A stretch of 64,000 nt of DNA from Bugula neritina (GCA_964035545.1 OZ037772.1:2364501-2428500); one strand, 5' to 3'. Shown: positions 1-12,243, counted from the stretch's first letter. Translations and numbers: made by a program. Notes: generated by a model from the sequence alone, not told the origin.

Positions 1-73
1 TACATATATAATGATATTATATATAATGTATATATATACATATAATAATATTATATATTATATATATATATAA

Positions 74-162
<89 letters not shown>
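1..162. repeat. TA-rich simple repeat
   Basis: Nearly pure TA dinucleotide repeat with a few interruptions. It matches the TA-rich tract around 9097-9242, so it is the cut-off left end of the first copy of a large direct repeat. The tyrosine/isoleucine open frame across it is only a translation of the repeat. Confidence 0.9.
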
Positions 163-171
<9 letters not shown>

Positions 172-969
172 GCCAAATATTTACTACAAAATTCAAAAAT
201 AGCATAAATTAAGTAGTATTACCGTGCCTATTTGCATCCAATTAACTAGTCTTACATTTATAGCAACTGTAACGTATTTTGTGTATAATGGTTATTGCAA
301 GCATTATTCAATTCATATTCACATTGTAATCACAGCGAAGCTTTAACTTTATAGCTTTGTATTTATGTGCATGATTGAGTTTTAATTTTTCTTTTAACTT
401 TATGTGCATTAAAAATATGTTTAAAAATTTTACCAATAAACAAAATTAAAAAAAATGTACACATGAAATAGAAAAAAAATAAAATAACAAAAGTGGCAAA
501 ATTTTTCCTTTATAACTTATATAAACTCGCGGTACCAATCTCGGCATAATGGCGCCCATATGATTCCGTAAGATTTGCTAATGGCAACACTCTTAAATAT
601 ACCACACTGAGCCTTGCTTCTCAAAAACGGATTTTAAAGTCATGAAAACCATACAATTGGATATTGCTTAAGTACAATGAGAGGCGTAAGCGCACCGTCT
701 AGATAATCTTGTCGCATTGTAAAATAATTTATGCTATATGCTTGCTGTACCCACTAGGATTAGTGATGACTTTGCTTTATACTTGTGACTTATAAGTTGT
801 AGTTTTTAACTCAATTTGACGAAACTTAGTATCCTTATTTTGCTTGAAAAGGATGCTACGCTTTAAAGATTTAATTCTCTTGCATAAGCAAGTTGTAAGT
901 AATAGTAATACTAATACTCTAATTGAGTAAGTTGTAGTGTTAATATAATTTTTTATTCATTCTTAATAT
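163..969. repeat. Long direct repeat, copy 1
   Basis: About 800 bp of AT-rich sequence without a recognisable gene. It recurs nearly unchanged at 9243-10052, in the same orientation and about 9,083 bp downstream. The copies differ by scattered substitutions and a 6-bp change in a GTAATA run near the right end. Homology ends at the ATAT that flanks the 5' LTR of the retrotransposon. It may be a segmental duplication or a dispersed repeat. Confidence 0.85.
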
Positions 970-1274
970 TGTGGTGGTTCGTGGAACTACCAGCAGCACA
1001 ACATGTAGGGTCGCGTAATTGACCCGGAACAATGGATAGCCAATTAGCGTAGTTGATAGTTAGCAGCAATTGTAGTTTCCCGCTGCTAACTCAGTCGAAG
1101 CTAGAGTGTGAAATAGATTAGATGTATAACTTGTTTGAAGATAATGTATCGTTTTTATAATGTATAATTGTGTGTAAAATATACTCGTTCACTCGACTTA
1201 TCCTGGTGCAGTTCTATAGCAAATAAATAGACTCTCTGGATAGCACATCAACCCTAAATCTGAAAATCTTAACA
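970..1274 (+). repeat. 5' LTR
   Basis: A 305-bp long terminal repeat starting TGTGGTGGTTCG and ending CTTAACA, repeated at 8169-8475. It contains TATAAAATA-like stretches near its 3' third that could act as a promoter. Preceded by ATAT, the likely 4-bp target duplication. Confidence 0.93.
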
Positions 1275-1275
1275 G

Positions 1276-1293
1276 TGGTGGCAGCAGTGGGAT
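1276..1293 (+). other. Primer-binding site, tRNA-Leu-like
   Basis: TGGTGGCAGCAGTGGGAT begins one base after the 5' LTR. It starts with TGG, the complement of a tRNA CCA end. From general knowledge of tRNA 3' ends it is close to the complement of a leucine tRNA, but the exact isoacceptor is an inference. Confidence 0.6.
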
Positions 1294-1305
1294 AGTGCAT
1301 CCAAG

Positions 1306-2259
1306 ATGGAGACTGAAAATGCTGGAACTCAACCACCGGCAATCGAAGGTGAGCGTAGAGACAATGCTGTAGAGACAATGCCTGTTAACCATGTAGTAGA
1401 AGAGCGAAGGGTTCCGCGAGAATTAGCTGAGGACCGCTACAGGTTATAGGCGCCCACCTTCACGGGTGAAGAGGAGGTGGAACAATTTATCCAAGAGTTC
1501 AGCGACGTAATGGACGTCGCTCAGTGGCTCCCTAGGGTGGCCTTGTTGAAGCTTAGAATGGCATTGATGGACAAAGCCAAGCCCTATGGGCTGGGCGTAG
1601 ACATTGATAATATCTTTGCTTCTCTGCGGGCCCGCTTTGGCCTCTCTGCTACAGATACCAGGGCCCGATTGCAGAGGTTGCGGCGTGATCCCCGCACCCC
1701 GCTGCGGGAGCATGCCGCCGCAGTCATGAAGCTGGCACAGATCGCGTACAGCGACTTGCCCCCAGTCAACCGCGAGATGTACACCCTCGACGCTTTCATA
1801 GCATCTGTCGACGATCTGGGTCTCCACCACCAGTTTCTAGCTAGGGGAGTCACCACCGTTGAAGATGCTCTGACTGAGGGGGAAGCTTACCTCCTAGCTA
1901 ATCAAATGCATAAAAGTCGCGGAAGCTCCCGCCAAGTGGAGATAGACCGCGCAGACACGGCCGCGGGACAAGGGGAGGAAACCCCCGCCGCGGCTGCCGT
2001 GTCCCAGTTGGCGACGGCATCAAAAGTCACTCAACTGACATACATGCTAGCCAAGCTGATAGCAACACTGACACCACAAAACCCAGTGAGTACCGCCCCT
2101 GAGCCCATGCGGCCATCGGCGCCGCCACAGGGAGAAACAGTCAGTTTTTGCTGGGAGTGCGGAAATCAAGGACATTTCCGCCGATATTGTCCCTTCCTAA
2201 ATCAGGGGTTAAACTACCGCGGCCCGCAGATGTTCCCACCTTCCGCAGGCCGACGATGA
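1306..2259 (+). pseudogene. gag: gag polyprotein with an in-frame stop
   Basis: Gag packages the element's RNA into cytoplasmic particles. The reading frame starts at the first ATG after the primer site. It has an in-frame TAG at 1447-1449, then stays open to 2259 (about 270 codons). The body is a helical Retrotrans_gag-like region. It ends in a zinc knuckle of the form C-x2-C-x4-H-x4-C (encoded near 2147-2195), the RNA-binding module of gypsy Gag. The pol frame lies in the -1 phase and overlaps the gag end, so Pol was probably made by -1 frameshifting. The early stop means this copy cannot make full-length Gag from this ATG without readthrough. An internal start or a sequence error is a less likely alternative. 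Confidence 0.85.
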
Positions 2260-5200
2260 AACCTCCAGGGAAGAAGAAACGCAGGTCACCCAGACGGGTA
2301 CCGCGTACTGGCAACCAACAGTGGCAACAGCCACGACGGACCAGCAAGGGGCTTCGCCCCGCGGCTGCCTTTTCTATGCCCCTTCACAACAGATTCACAG
2401 GGCTACAAGTCCAAGAATCTGGATGGGAGCACACAAAGGTAGCTGAGAATCTAGCCTCGGCACCCCCGAGGCCTACCTACCACCGCCCCAAGAGACCTCC
2501 TTCGCGACCCAAAGCGAGGGAGGTACTCCCTGCGAGAGTAAGGCCTGAAGGGAGAGTTCAGGTGCAGCCCCATGGGAACAGCTATTTCTTGCCCGGTAAA
2601 CTGGAAGGCAAAGCTGTTACTTTTCTCATTGATTCGGGCTGTACCACAAACCTCTTAAGCCGCTAACTCTTCGACACCCTCAGCGCTAGGGTCAGGGGCG
2701 AGATGGAAGCATACGAAGGGGAATACGGCACCCTAGCTGACGGGTCGTGCCTTCCCTTCTATGGTATAATTGAGCTGACGGGACGAGTCCGTGATCAAAC
2801 GATCCAAGAGACGTTCATCGTCAGTCAGCTCAAGGAGGATGCTATCCTCGGGATGCCGTTCCTTAAACAGCACGGATGTCACATAGATTTTAGCAGATCT
2901 GCAATGATGATGTCCGGGCGGGAACTCGCCTGCGTCGACAAGTTCGGCCGCCCTTTAGTGGGAGGTGTGCAAGTAGTACGCAACCGTACCATACCAGGCC
3001 GCTCCCGGGCTACCATTCACTGCAGGGTGAATAGTAGCCGGATCTCTGGACTCGGGGTGGTTGAAGGCGCGCACGAAAAAATCCAACTTGCCAGCAGTCT
3101 GAATCAGCTGACTGAGCAAGGGGAGATCTTAGTGCGGTGCGTCAACCCCTTTACCGAGCCTATCAAGCTCCCGGCTGGGTCGATGCTGGGCCGTTTTCAC
3201 TCTGTTCAGGAGGGAGACGTAGGCCCGTCGCTGGGTGATGCGACAGAGGCACTCCCTCGACACCCGATTCAGGGACGAGGGGCAGTCCCAACACATCTCC
3301 GGGAGTTATATGAAACAGCCAGTGGCGGCTGCGCGAGTAACAGGGAACGCCAAGCTATGGCTAAGTTACTACGCGACTACGGTGATGTGTTCAGCAGCGG
3401 AGAGCATGACGTGGGACTGACTGGAATTGTCAGACACGAAATACCGCTGACTGCAGGGACAGTCCCTGTCCGGCAGCCCACACGCAGGTTGGGGTCGGAG
3501 AAAGAGAAGGAGGTTAGCCGACAAGTACGGGATCTTCTGGACCGGGGACTGATAGAGCCCGCCCATAGTGCGTGGAGCTCGCCAGTCGTACTGGTCCGGA
3601 AGAAAGACGGCAGTTGGCGGTTCTGTGTGGACTACCGCAAACTCAATAGCGTAACCATACAGGACGCCTACCCTCTACCTCGTATTGACGAGTCATTGGA
3701 CGCCCTAGCCGGCAGCAAGTACTTCAGTACGTTAGACTTGCTAAGCGGCTATTGGCAAGTTCCTCTGAGTCCCGACGCCCAGGAGAAAGCGGCGTTTATC
3801 ACACGGGACGGTTTGTGGAAGTGGAAGGTACTGCCCTTCGGGTTAACCTCCGCCCCAGCCACCTTCCAGAGGCTGATGGAACAAGTCCTTAGCGGACTCC
3901 ATTGGAAGACACTGCTAGTCTACCTCGATGATGTCATCGTAATCTCTCCAGACTTCGAGACACATGTCAGTCGTCTGCAGGAGGTTTTCGAGAGACTCCG
4001 AGGCGCCGGTCTTAAGCTCAAACCTTCCAAGTGCGCTCTATTGCAGCCGGAGGTCAAGTACCTGGGGCACGTTGTCGGTCGAAACGGCGTGGCAACGGAT
4101 CCCGAAAAGGTACGGGCAGTAGAAGACTGGGTCACCCCCCAAGACTTGACCGGACTCCGGGCTTTCTTGGGGCTGGTAGGGTATTACAGGCAATACATAC
4201 CAGACTTTGCGGGCATAGCCCAGCCGTTGAACCGGCTCACCGCAAAGGGAGTGACGTGGCAGTGGACTCCAGTCGAACAAGAAGCGTTCGACCGCCTCAA
4301 GGGCTGCCTACTAACGGCGCCCATCTTGGCCTACCCAGACCCCACTCTGGAGTACATCCTTGACACGGATGCCAGTGACCAGAATGTTGGCGCTGTGCTG
4401 TCACAAGTGCAGGAAGGCCGAGAGGTAGTAGTAGCCTACTACAGCAAGTCTCTCTCACCCGCTGAACGAAATTACTGCACTACCCGCAAGGAGCTGCTGG
4501 CAGTAATCAAGTCAGTGAAGCACTTCAGACCATACCTATATGGCAGGAAGTTCCGGCTGCGTACGGATCATGCCTCGCTGATCTGGTTGTGCAGGAGAGC
4601 AGAGCCCTCTAGTCAGGTCGCCCGGTGGCTCGAAATCCTAGCTGAATTCTCGTACCGGATCGAACACCGACCGGGCAAGAGACACAGCAATGCGGATGGG
4701 TTGAGTCGCCGACCTGACGGAGGTTGCAAACAGTGTCTCAACATCGAGAGGAGGGATGGAGGTCCCCCACGATGCGAGTTGGAGACGCTGGCTCATCACG
4801 GAGCACCGTTTGACTGGGATCAAGGTCAACTCAGGCAAAGAGTTGATGAGTCCCCGGAGGATGTACAAAACCTCCGCGCCAACCCTGTACTGGCCGGTAA
4901 TGTTCGAGAGCTGAAGAAGCTCCAAGAAGAGCTGCCTGGAGTCGTGGCAGACATATACCGGGCCAAAAGGGAAGGGCGACGACCCAGCGAGGAACGCATA
5001 CGACAGGGATGCGCCGAGTTCCGGCTATACTGTCAGCGTTGGGACTCGCTGCGGATCGGGCAGGATGGGTTGCTAACCGTCTCTCTAGCTGCCAGCGGCA
5101 GACACCCGGAAAGGAAGAGGGTAGTTTGCCCCACAGCCATCCGCCGTGAGTTGATTTGGGATACTCACAAGCAGGCCCACGCAGGGGTCAAGCGAGTGAT

Positions 5201-6536
5201 GTCCAAATTACGACTTCGGTGGTATTGGCCACAAATGGAGCGTGATGTCCGGCTCAGAGTCAAACAGTGTGAGATCTGCCAGGCCAGTAAGCATAGCCGC
5301 CCCCCTGGTGAAGCAGGACGGCGGAGGCTATACGCTGGTAGGCCCTGGCAAGTAGTCGCTGTAGACCTGGTCGGACCCATGCCCCTGACCCCCAGAGGCA
5401 ATAATTGGATCCTAGTACTAACCGACCACTTTACTAGGTGGGCAGATGCTCTGGCTATCCCAGATGCATCAGCCCCAACAGTGGCCAGGGCACTAGACCA
5501 ACATGTATTCTGTTATTTTGGGCTTCCCGAACAGATACACTCTGATCAAGGCGCTCAATTCCAGTCTCAACTGATGAGCGACCTTTGCCGCCTCTGGGGA
5601 GTAAATCAGAGCAGGACCACCCCCTACCACCCTCAAGGTAATGGGGTGGTGGAGCGCAACAACCGGATGCTGGGTGATGCGCTCCGGAGTCTCCTCCTTG
5701 GACGAGGTCAAGAGGAATGGGATACGGTGTTGCCGCAAGTCATGCGTGCATACCGTAGCACCCCACACACCAGTACTGGTGAGACCCCAAACCTCTTGAT
5801 GCTCGGGAGAGAGACTCGTGTCCCCGACCATCTCACCTATCACGTTCCAGAGCAAGATAACTCAGTCCATGAGTATGCCAGTGAACTAGTGGAACGGATG
5901 AAGGCCGCACACGATATACTGCGCCAACAGCAGTGGAAGGTGCGGCACGAAGATTCCGATGAACCACCTCTCTATCAAAGGGGAGATAAGGTGTGGATGG
6001 TCAATTACCGTAGGCGCCGCGGACAGGCTGATAAGCTGAAGCCTAAGTTCGTAGGCCCCTACGTGGTCGTCGAGGCTATGCCCAATCATACGTACAAGAT
6101 TGAGCGCTCAGGACAGGTGTCTATCCAGAATGAGTCTCGCTTGAAACCGTATTGGGCTAGCCCCGGCGGAGTGGGAGAAGCCCCCCCCGTTGTTAGAGCC
6201 CAGGAGGCAGACAACAACGCGCGGGCGACGGCGGCATGGACCTGAATACGAAGTGGTCATACCGCGGGAAGAAAACTTGGTGAGAGAGGAGCGGCAGCTT
6301 TTGTCAACAGAAGCGTGTCCGCCACCGCCAAGTCTAATTCCATCACTTCCAGAAACCGAGCCGGTTCCGGAAGTGCAAACCCCCACGGAGGGAGGGGCTC
6401 CATCCGGAGAACAAGAAGAGGTGACCGCTGACGGTGAAGTAGAGACGCCATTAGAGGCCCCTACTAACGAACCGGCAAGCGTGTCACCCCCCCTAGAAAG
6501 GGGACAGCGTACGAGGCAACCCCCGCATACTTGAAG
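2148..6536 (+). pseudogene. pol: pol: protease, RT, RNase H, integrase (decayed)
   Basis: Pol matures the particle, copies RNA to DNA and inserts it. A retropepsin active site DSG lies near 2634-2642. An in-frame TAA at 2664-2666 then breaks the protease. The frame reopens from 2667 and runs to 6245. Reverse transcriptase follows, with the YLDD motif near 3922, then RNase H (TDAS near 4366, TDHAS near 4564) and an H2C2 zinc-binding region before the DDE integrase core (Asp near 5365, Asp near 5543, Glu near 5653). The C-terminal tail leaves frame in a run of eight C at 6181-6188. It continues in another frame to about 6532, where a second shift seems to precede the last residues. The order is that of chromodomain-less Ty3/gypsy elements. 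The breaks make it a pseudogene copy. Confidence 0.93.
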
Positions 6537-7059
6537 GACTTCGTATGTGACTGCGTTAAAAGCGGCACACATGAAAGTCTAGGGGAAAACCGTACGAGAA
6601 AAGAATCGAGCAAATGTGGGAGTTGTCAACACCACGGAAATATCAACTTTTGTATCGGCGGAAATAGAAACAAAATTCATCCGCCGGGTGCACAAAGTCT
6701 TAATCACGCACCCCAACCACGTTGCACGATCTTTTCATACGCTGATGCAGTCAGGAGTAGACGTGTTTCTAAGCAGTAGTTCAAACCATTTCACATATTC
6801 AGTATGTCTTACGACAACAGATCGTGGGGTGAGTTAACTATATCTTAATACGAAACTAGATTGCATCGCTCAGCTCTGACTCACTGAGTCAATCGAGCTG
6901 GAGATAGGTTAGTGAAATACCGTAGTAAGAACTCAGTTTGACTTAGAGATTTTTATAATCTCATTGCAATACGTGTTCTATCTGACTATTCACTACCATT
7001 AATCTCTACGAGGTAACTGAATTAGGAGTTGCCAAGCTGTTCAAGCTGACAACACAGCA
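6537..7059 (+). other. Retrotransposon region between pol and the 3' ORF
   Basis: About 520 bp without a convincing coding region. Several short open frames overlap here, but none shows a recognisable motif. It may hold a subgenomic promoter or splice acceptor for the downstream ORF, but no specific site can be supported. Confidence 0.4.
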
Positions 7060-7881
7060 GTGTACTGTATTAACACTGTTGAAACTTTTTCAGATTACAC
7101 TCGACCCGCTACAACCAGGGTACGGGATAGAACACTTCCCGCTCCGTATCCGGAGGAGTATGCTAGTGGTGACCGGCCTGAGCCACTACGCCGCCGTTGG
7201 CGGTGGGTGTCTCCACAAACAGAGGAAGAAAAAGAAACGGCCTGGGGGTCCAGAGGACGGACGAGATGCCAGATCTGTGGTGAAGATTGCGCCTCTCACC
7301 GTTCCCTTAAACTACACGTCAATGCTCATCTCCTACTGACATTCTGCCCCTGCGGGTACAATGATGTGTATCCCTACCCCGTCACCAGACACAGAGCGGT
7401 GGGCTGTTTCCCTGGAGAAAACTATGTGGTCGACGCTAAGCTGTACCCGGAGTTCCTCGCACTTATACGACCTCTGGTGAAGAAGGCCATGCTATTAGCC
7501 GTTCTGTCCTCGGGGTTCCAACGCGTGTTAGACAACGCCCGCCAGCAATCCCCGTTGGTGTCTGACCGTCCTCAAATTACATACACCCCCGAGGAAACTA
7601 CATATCCAGAAGAAGGAGAGATCTCCCCCACACCAGCGAAGAGACGAACCAGGTCCCCCAGTCCACCCTTGCGCCGCAGACGGACACCGTCCCCAGACCC
7701 AGTACGCCTGGCTACAGTAGAAGAACGCCTCCTACGATTACAAGAAGAGTTCACCCAGCTGGCACCAGATCTACTTAACACTACAACAGGACTCTTCCAG
7801 CTAAAGGGATCCGTATGCCGTATGAAACGGAAACTGCGTACATGCCAAGCCAAGCACCGGCGTGCCCAACAAGGACTCTAG
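7060..7881 (+). CDS. Zinc-finger accessory ORF of the LTR element
   Basis: A 273-codon open frame between pol and the 3' LTR, the position where some gypsy elements carry an env-like or accessory gene. No signal peptide or membrane segment is visible, so it is not an envelope protein. Residues about 68-90 form a classical C-x2-C-x12-H-x3-H finger, followed by a second Cys/His cluster (C-x-C ... H-x5-C). The middle is helical. Residues about 175-215 are rich in Ser-Pro and Arg-Arg, resembling a nuclear localisation or RNA-binding tail. The C-terminus may be a short coiled coil. The frame is intact although gag and pol are broken. Function is unknown; a nucleic-acid-binding role is inferred from the finger and the basic region. 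The ATG at 7060 is the upstream-most; a spliced leader is possible. Confidence 0.6.
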   Translation: MYCINTVETFSDYTRPATTRVRDRTLPAPYPEEYASGDRPEPLRRRWRWVSPQTEEEKETAWGSRGRTRCQICGEDCASHRSLKLHVNAHLLLTFCPCGYNDVYPYPVTRHRAVGCFPGENYVVDAKLYPEFLALIRPLVKKAMLLAVLSSGFQRVLDNARQQSPLVSDRPQITYTPEETTYPEEGEISPTPAKRRTRSPSPPLRRRRTPSPDPVRLATVEERLLRLQEEFTQLAPDLLNTTTGLFQLKGSVCRMKRKLRTCQAKHRRAQQGL

Positions 7882-8156
7882 TTAGGCTACCCAGAATACT
7901 CCGCAACTCCACATTTTGTGAGGAACCAAAATCGTGCAAATGCTTAACTGCTAGACAGGTTACTCCTTGTCTAATACCACAGCTAGCTAGTATTCCTCGT
8001 CTATCTACAGCTGGCCAATTGTATGCAACGGATCGTTATAATGACTCTGCCTATTATTATGTCTCTTCTTGTATATTATGTATCATTTTGTCCACTGATG
8101 TATGCAATTACTATTGAACGTTTTTTTATATATATATCAGAAAGATGGCTTTCTGC

Positions 8157-8168
8157 TGGTGGGGGCGG
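8157..8168 (+). other. Polypurine tract
   Basis: GGTGGGGGCGG immediately upstream of the 3' LTR. This is the expected place and composition for the plus-strand primer of an LTR element; it is interrupted by one T and one C. Confidence 0.6.
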
Positions 8169-8475
8169 TGTGGTGGTTCGTGGAACTACCAGCAGCACAG
8201 CGTGTAGGGTCGCGTACTTGACCCGGAACAATGGATAGCCAATTAGCGTAGTTGATAGTTAGCAGCAATTGTAGTTTCCCGCTGCTAACTCAGTCGAAGC
8301 TAGAGTGTGAAATAGATTAGATGTGTAACTTGTTTGGAAATAATGTATCGTGTTTTTATAATGTATAGTTGTGTATAAAATATACTCGTTCACTCGACTT
8401 ATCCTGGTGCAGTTCTATAGTAGATAAATAGACTCTCTGGATAGCACATCAACCCTAAATCTGAAAATCTTAACA
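8169..8475 (+). repeat. 3' LTR
   Basis: A 307-bp copy of the LTR at 970-1274, about 96-97% identical by eye, including a 2-bp insertion in a T run. Followed by ATAT, which matches the four bases before the 5' LTR. Confidence 0.93.
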
Positions 8476-8479
8476 ATAT

Positions 8480-8490
8480 TCGGCATGTAT

Positions 8491-8523
<33 letters not shown>

Positions 8524-9214
8524 TATAATAATATATTATATATTTTTATATTATATATTGTTATATTATATATATATATATTATATAAGTATATTAATAT
8601 TATATATAATATATATATTATAATAATATATTATATAATATAATAATATAATATATTATTATATTATATATTATATTATATATATATTATATATATATAA
8701 TATCATATAATATATATTATTATATTATATTATTTATATTATATATATTATAATAATATATTATATATTAATATATATTATATTATATTATATATAATAT
8801 ATTATACAAGTATAATAATATTATATATAATATATATATATTATAATAATATATATATTATAATAATATATTATATATTATTATATTATATATTATATTA
8901 TATATATTATATATATAATATCATATATAATATATTATTATATTATAATATTATATTATATATTATATTATATATATTATATATATATAATAATATCATA
9001 TATAATATATAAAATATATTAATAAATTATATATTATATATATAATAATATCATATATAATATATTATTATATTATATATTAAATTATATACATTATATA
9101 TATATAATGATATTATATATAATATATATATATACATATAATAATATTATATATTATATATATATAATAATATTATATATTCATATATATATATATATAT
9201 ATAATAATATATAT

Positions 9215-9242
<28 letters not shown>
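8480..9242. repeat. TA-rich low-complexity DNA
   Basis: About 760 bp built almost only of TATAT, TAATA and ATTAT words. No gene is visible. Its right part matches the first 162 bases of the window and so belongs to the large direct repeat. Confidence 0.85.
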
Positions 9243-9252
<10 letters not shown>

Positions 9253-10052
9253 GCCAAATATTTACTACAAAATTCAAAAATAGCATAAATTAAGTAGTAT
9301 TACCGTGCCTATTTGCATCCAATTAACTAGTCTTACATTTATAGCAACTGTAGCGTATTTTGTGTATAATGGTTATTGCAAGCATTATTCAATTCATATT
9401 CACATTGTGATCACAGCGAAGCTTTAACTTTATAGCTTTGTATTTATTTGCATGATTGAGTTTTAATTTTTCTTTTAATTTTATGTGCATTAAAAATGTG
9501 TTTGAAAACTTTACCAATAAACAAAATTAAAAAAATGTACACATAAAATAGAAAAAAATAAAATAACAAAAGTGGCAAAATTTTTCCTTTATAACTTATA
9601 TAAACTCGCGGTACCAATCTCGGCATAATGGCGCCCATATGATTCCGTAAGATTTGCTAATGGCAACACTCTTAATATACCACACTGGCCTCGCTTCTCA
9701 AAAACGGATTTTAAAGTCATGGAAACCATACAATTGGATATTGCTTAAGTACAATGAGAGGCGTAAGCGCACCGTCTAGATAATCTTGTCGCATTGTAAA
9801 ATAAATTATGCTATATGCTTGCTGTACCCACTAGGATTAGTGATGACTTTGCTTTATACTTGTGACTTATAAGTTGTAGTTTTTAACTCAATTTGACGAA
9901 ACTTATTATCCTTATTTTGCTTGAAAAGGATGCTACGCTTTAAAGATTTAATTCTCTTGCATAAGCAAGTTGTAAGTAATAGTAATAGTAATACTAATAC
10001 TCTAATTGAGTAAGTTGTAGTGTTAATATAATTTTTTATTCATTATCAATAT
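9243..10052. repeat. Long direct repeat, copy 2
   Basis: Second copy of the sequence at 163-969, same orientation and very similar. It is followed by unique AT-rich DNA instead of an LTR. No coding capacity is evident; the minus-strand open frame inside is low-complexity. Confidence 0.85.
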
Positions 10053-10790
10053 GAATAAGAATCAATCAGTCATAATTATTGAATAAGTATAACATGATAT
10101 TGATATTCATATTGATTATGATCAAGATTATCATCATGATTATGATTATCACTGATAAGCGATAAATGATAATAATAATCATTATGATTATCATTATGGG
10201 TTTATCACTTTTCATTTTTTTAAGTGATTATCATTATCGTTATGAATATGATTTATGAATTTCATTAATCATAATGAAAGGTGATGAACCTAAATAAAAT
10301 GATATAAATAAATTTAAAAATTATTATAAAATAAAAATATAAATATTTATAATGCATATTTCATTTTGATTTTGTAGTAATTATATTTATTATTTTTTAA
10401 TTTATGTTAACTCACCTTCAATTAGTTATACTCAAGTTATAGTTTTTTATATTCCTAGTGATAGTCTCAGCCCTCACGGCTTACAGTTACTGATTGGGAT
10501 AGACTTTCTACAGCTACTATGTCTACTGGTACTTGGGGACTCCTAGTCATATTGATAGTCCTCTTACCTCTTACACGCATTAGAGCATGTAGCAAGAGGC
10601 ACACCTCTACAGTTGCTGATTACAGGCTAGCAAGTATTTTCAGTATGTTGCACATATACAACTCTGGTGTATTGACTAATTATTTAGCATAGACTTAAGC
10701 TTTCGGGCTGTTTTTGGAAAGAAGCTGCTGTAGTAGGCTGCTGATTTTGCAAAAATGGTTGGGGGATCGTCCCTGCTTGATGCCTTAGTA
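10053..10790. other. AT-rich intergenic DNA
   Basis: Contains degenerate GAT/ATT microsatellite stretches (10060-10330) and then ordinary AT-rich sequence. No gene or motif was recognised. Confidence 0.5.
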
Positions 10791-10799
10791 AACCTAGTA

Positions 10800-11090
10800 T
10801 TTTAGGTTTTACTGTTCATCAGTTCATAGAAGTTGGTTAGATATGCCTGATTTCCCTCATTAGATAGAAGTCGCAACAGTAACTTGTGCCTCAGCTTGAA
10901 GCGTCTGTCGGGGAGAGATTCTAGGTTTAGTTTGTCACGTGCCACAGTGATACTGTCTCTGCCTTTCAATTTAGCAATGAATCTGATTGCATTATTTTGC
11001 ACCTGTTCTATATCTTTGATGAGGTATTGCAAACGGGGATCTCAAATTGCTGCTGCACTTTCTAGTTGTGGCCTACTCATACTCATGTCG
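10800..11090 (-). pseudogene. LINE reverse transcriptase C-terminal fragment
   Basis: Read on the minus strand, this encodes the pattern found at the C-terminal end of non-LTR retrotransposon ORF2 proteins: a RP-x-LE-x-A-A stretch, then an LI-x-DIE-x-VQ-x-NAIRF block, a LESL-x-x-RR block and a leucine-rich helix. An in-frame TGA near 11040 interrupts it, and both ends are lost, so it is a short dead fragment. CR1/jockey-like LINEs have this signature, but the family cannot be fixed from so few residues. Confidence 0.65.
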
Positions 11091-12057
11091 ATAATTCATT
11101 TAGTTTACCTTACTGTTTTAGTTTCAATAAATACAATTATATTAATCATATTTATAATAATATCAACTATAATAATTATTTAGTTCTATACCATGATTTG
11201 ATAATTATTATTGTAGTCTAAAAATTAAAAATATGCCTAATAATATTAATTTCATAGTTATGATAATAAAAGTGTGAAATTAAATCATTTTTAATGTTCA
11301 TTCAATGATTTAAGTTTTTATCATTAAAAATAAATGGTTAATTATCGTAATTGATAAGTTAAAGTTGAGATAATCATAATGGTAGACATAATGATAATCG
11401 TGAATAGTATAATTATCACCTAAAGTAAAAGGTAAACCGTTATCATGTTCATAATGACTACATAAAGTTGAATGTTGTTATGATAGTCAGTTATACTTGT
11501 ATAATTAAATAAAAATAATATTATTTAATTTTACATTTCAAGCTGCAATTACAAAGTTTGACCTTTGATGGTGAAAAGCAATCATCACCATCATCATGCT
11601 GATCACTTGCAATCTATTCATATTACTAATTAATCATTAAGCATAATTGTCAGTCATCAGACTGAGTCATTTATGGTTGACCTTGTGATTAACATTGGCA
11701 TTTCGATTTTAGCAGAATCTTTCAAATGACAATGATTATTATCATGTGATAGTCACAAAGTTGAAATGTAGTATCGTTTGTCTGAAAATTTCGTGATTTT
11801 CCATTAGAATCAGAGATGAGATGTCTGTTCGTGAAAAGTCACAGTCTTTCATTATTGAACTGTGTGGTTTATAGGCGTGTTATCACTGAACCCCCACGCA
11901 TAACTAACGCAATACTGAGCCATTAGTTTATATTATTAGTATTGAGATATCTGTCTATAACTATACTGGGTCAGTAGTTTGTATGTTTAGTATTGAGATA
12001 TCTATTAGTTCCATGCCGGCTGATTGTGTTTTAAGGAAAGTCTCACAATAAACGAAC
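11091..12057. other. AT-rich intergenic DNA upstream of the synthetase copy
   Basis: No gene recognised. A GTATTGAGATATCT motif occurs twice, at about 11939 and 11991. The immediate upstream region of the synthetase ATG would hold its promoter, but no TATA box or initiator stands out. Confidence 0.4.
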
Positions 12058-12243
12058 ATGTCGGAAGTGAACTCTGGTGATGCGCCAACTGGCGAGGTCA
12101 AGGTGAAATCTGAGAAAGAGTTATAGAAAGAAGCTGCTAAACTAGCCAAGTTTCAAGCTAAGCAGGCTAAACAGAAGGCAGAGTCTGCCACGACTACTGA
12201 GGTGTCTGTTTAGTTAGTTACAGGTTCTATATATACTAAGGTA

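Larger units (their letters stand above)
970..8475 (+). mobile_element. Ty3/gypsy-type LTR retrotransposon (decayed)
   Basis: A 7.5-kb element bounded by two 305-307-bp LTRs that begin TG and end CA, flanked by ATAT on both sides (966-969 and 8476-8479). In order it carries a tRNA-type primer-binding site, gag with a CCHC knuckle, then protease, reverse transcriptase, RNase H and integrase, an extra zinc-finger ORF and a polypurine tract. The order RT-RNaseH-INT and the YLDD active site place it in Ty3/gypsy (Metaviridae). The LTRs differ at about ten positions plus a 2-bp indel, so the insertion is not recent. In-frame stops in gag and protease and frameshifts at the pol 3' end suggest this copy is not autonomous. 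Confidence 0.95.

Noticed and set aside
17-205. Minus-strand Tyr-Ile repeat frame
   Set aside because: It is a translation of the TA dinucleotide repeat.
4031-4363. Alternative-frame ORFs inside pol (+ and - strand)
   Set aside because: They overlap the reverse transcriptase, which has strong motifs, and show none of their own.
7060-7881. Envelope gene in the LTR element
   Set aside because: No signal peptide, membrane segment, cleavage site or fusion-like segment is visible; the protein is a zinc-finger type.
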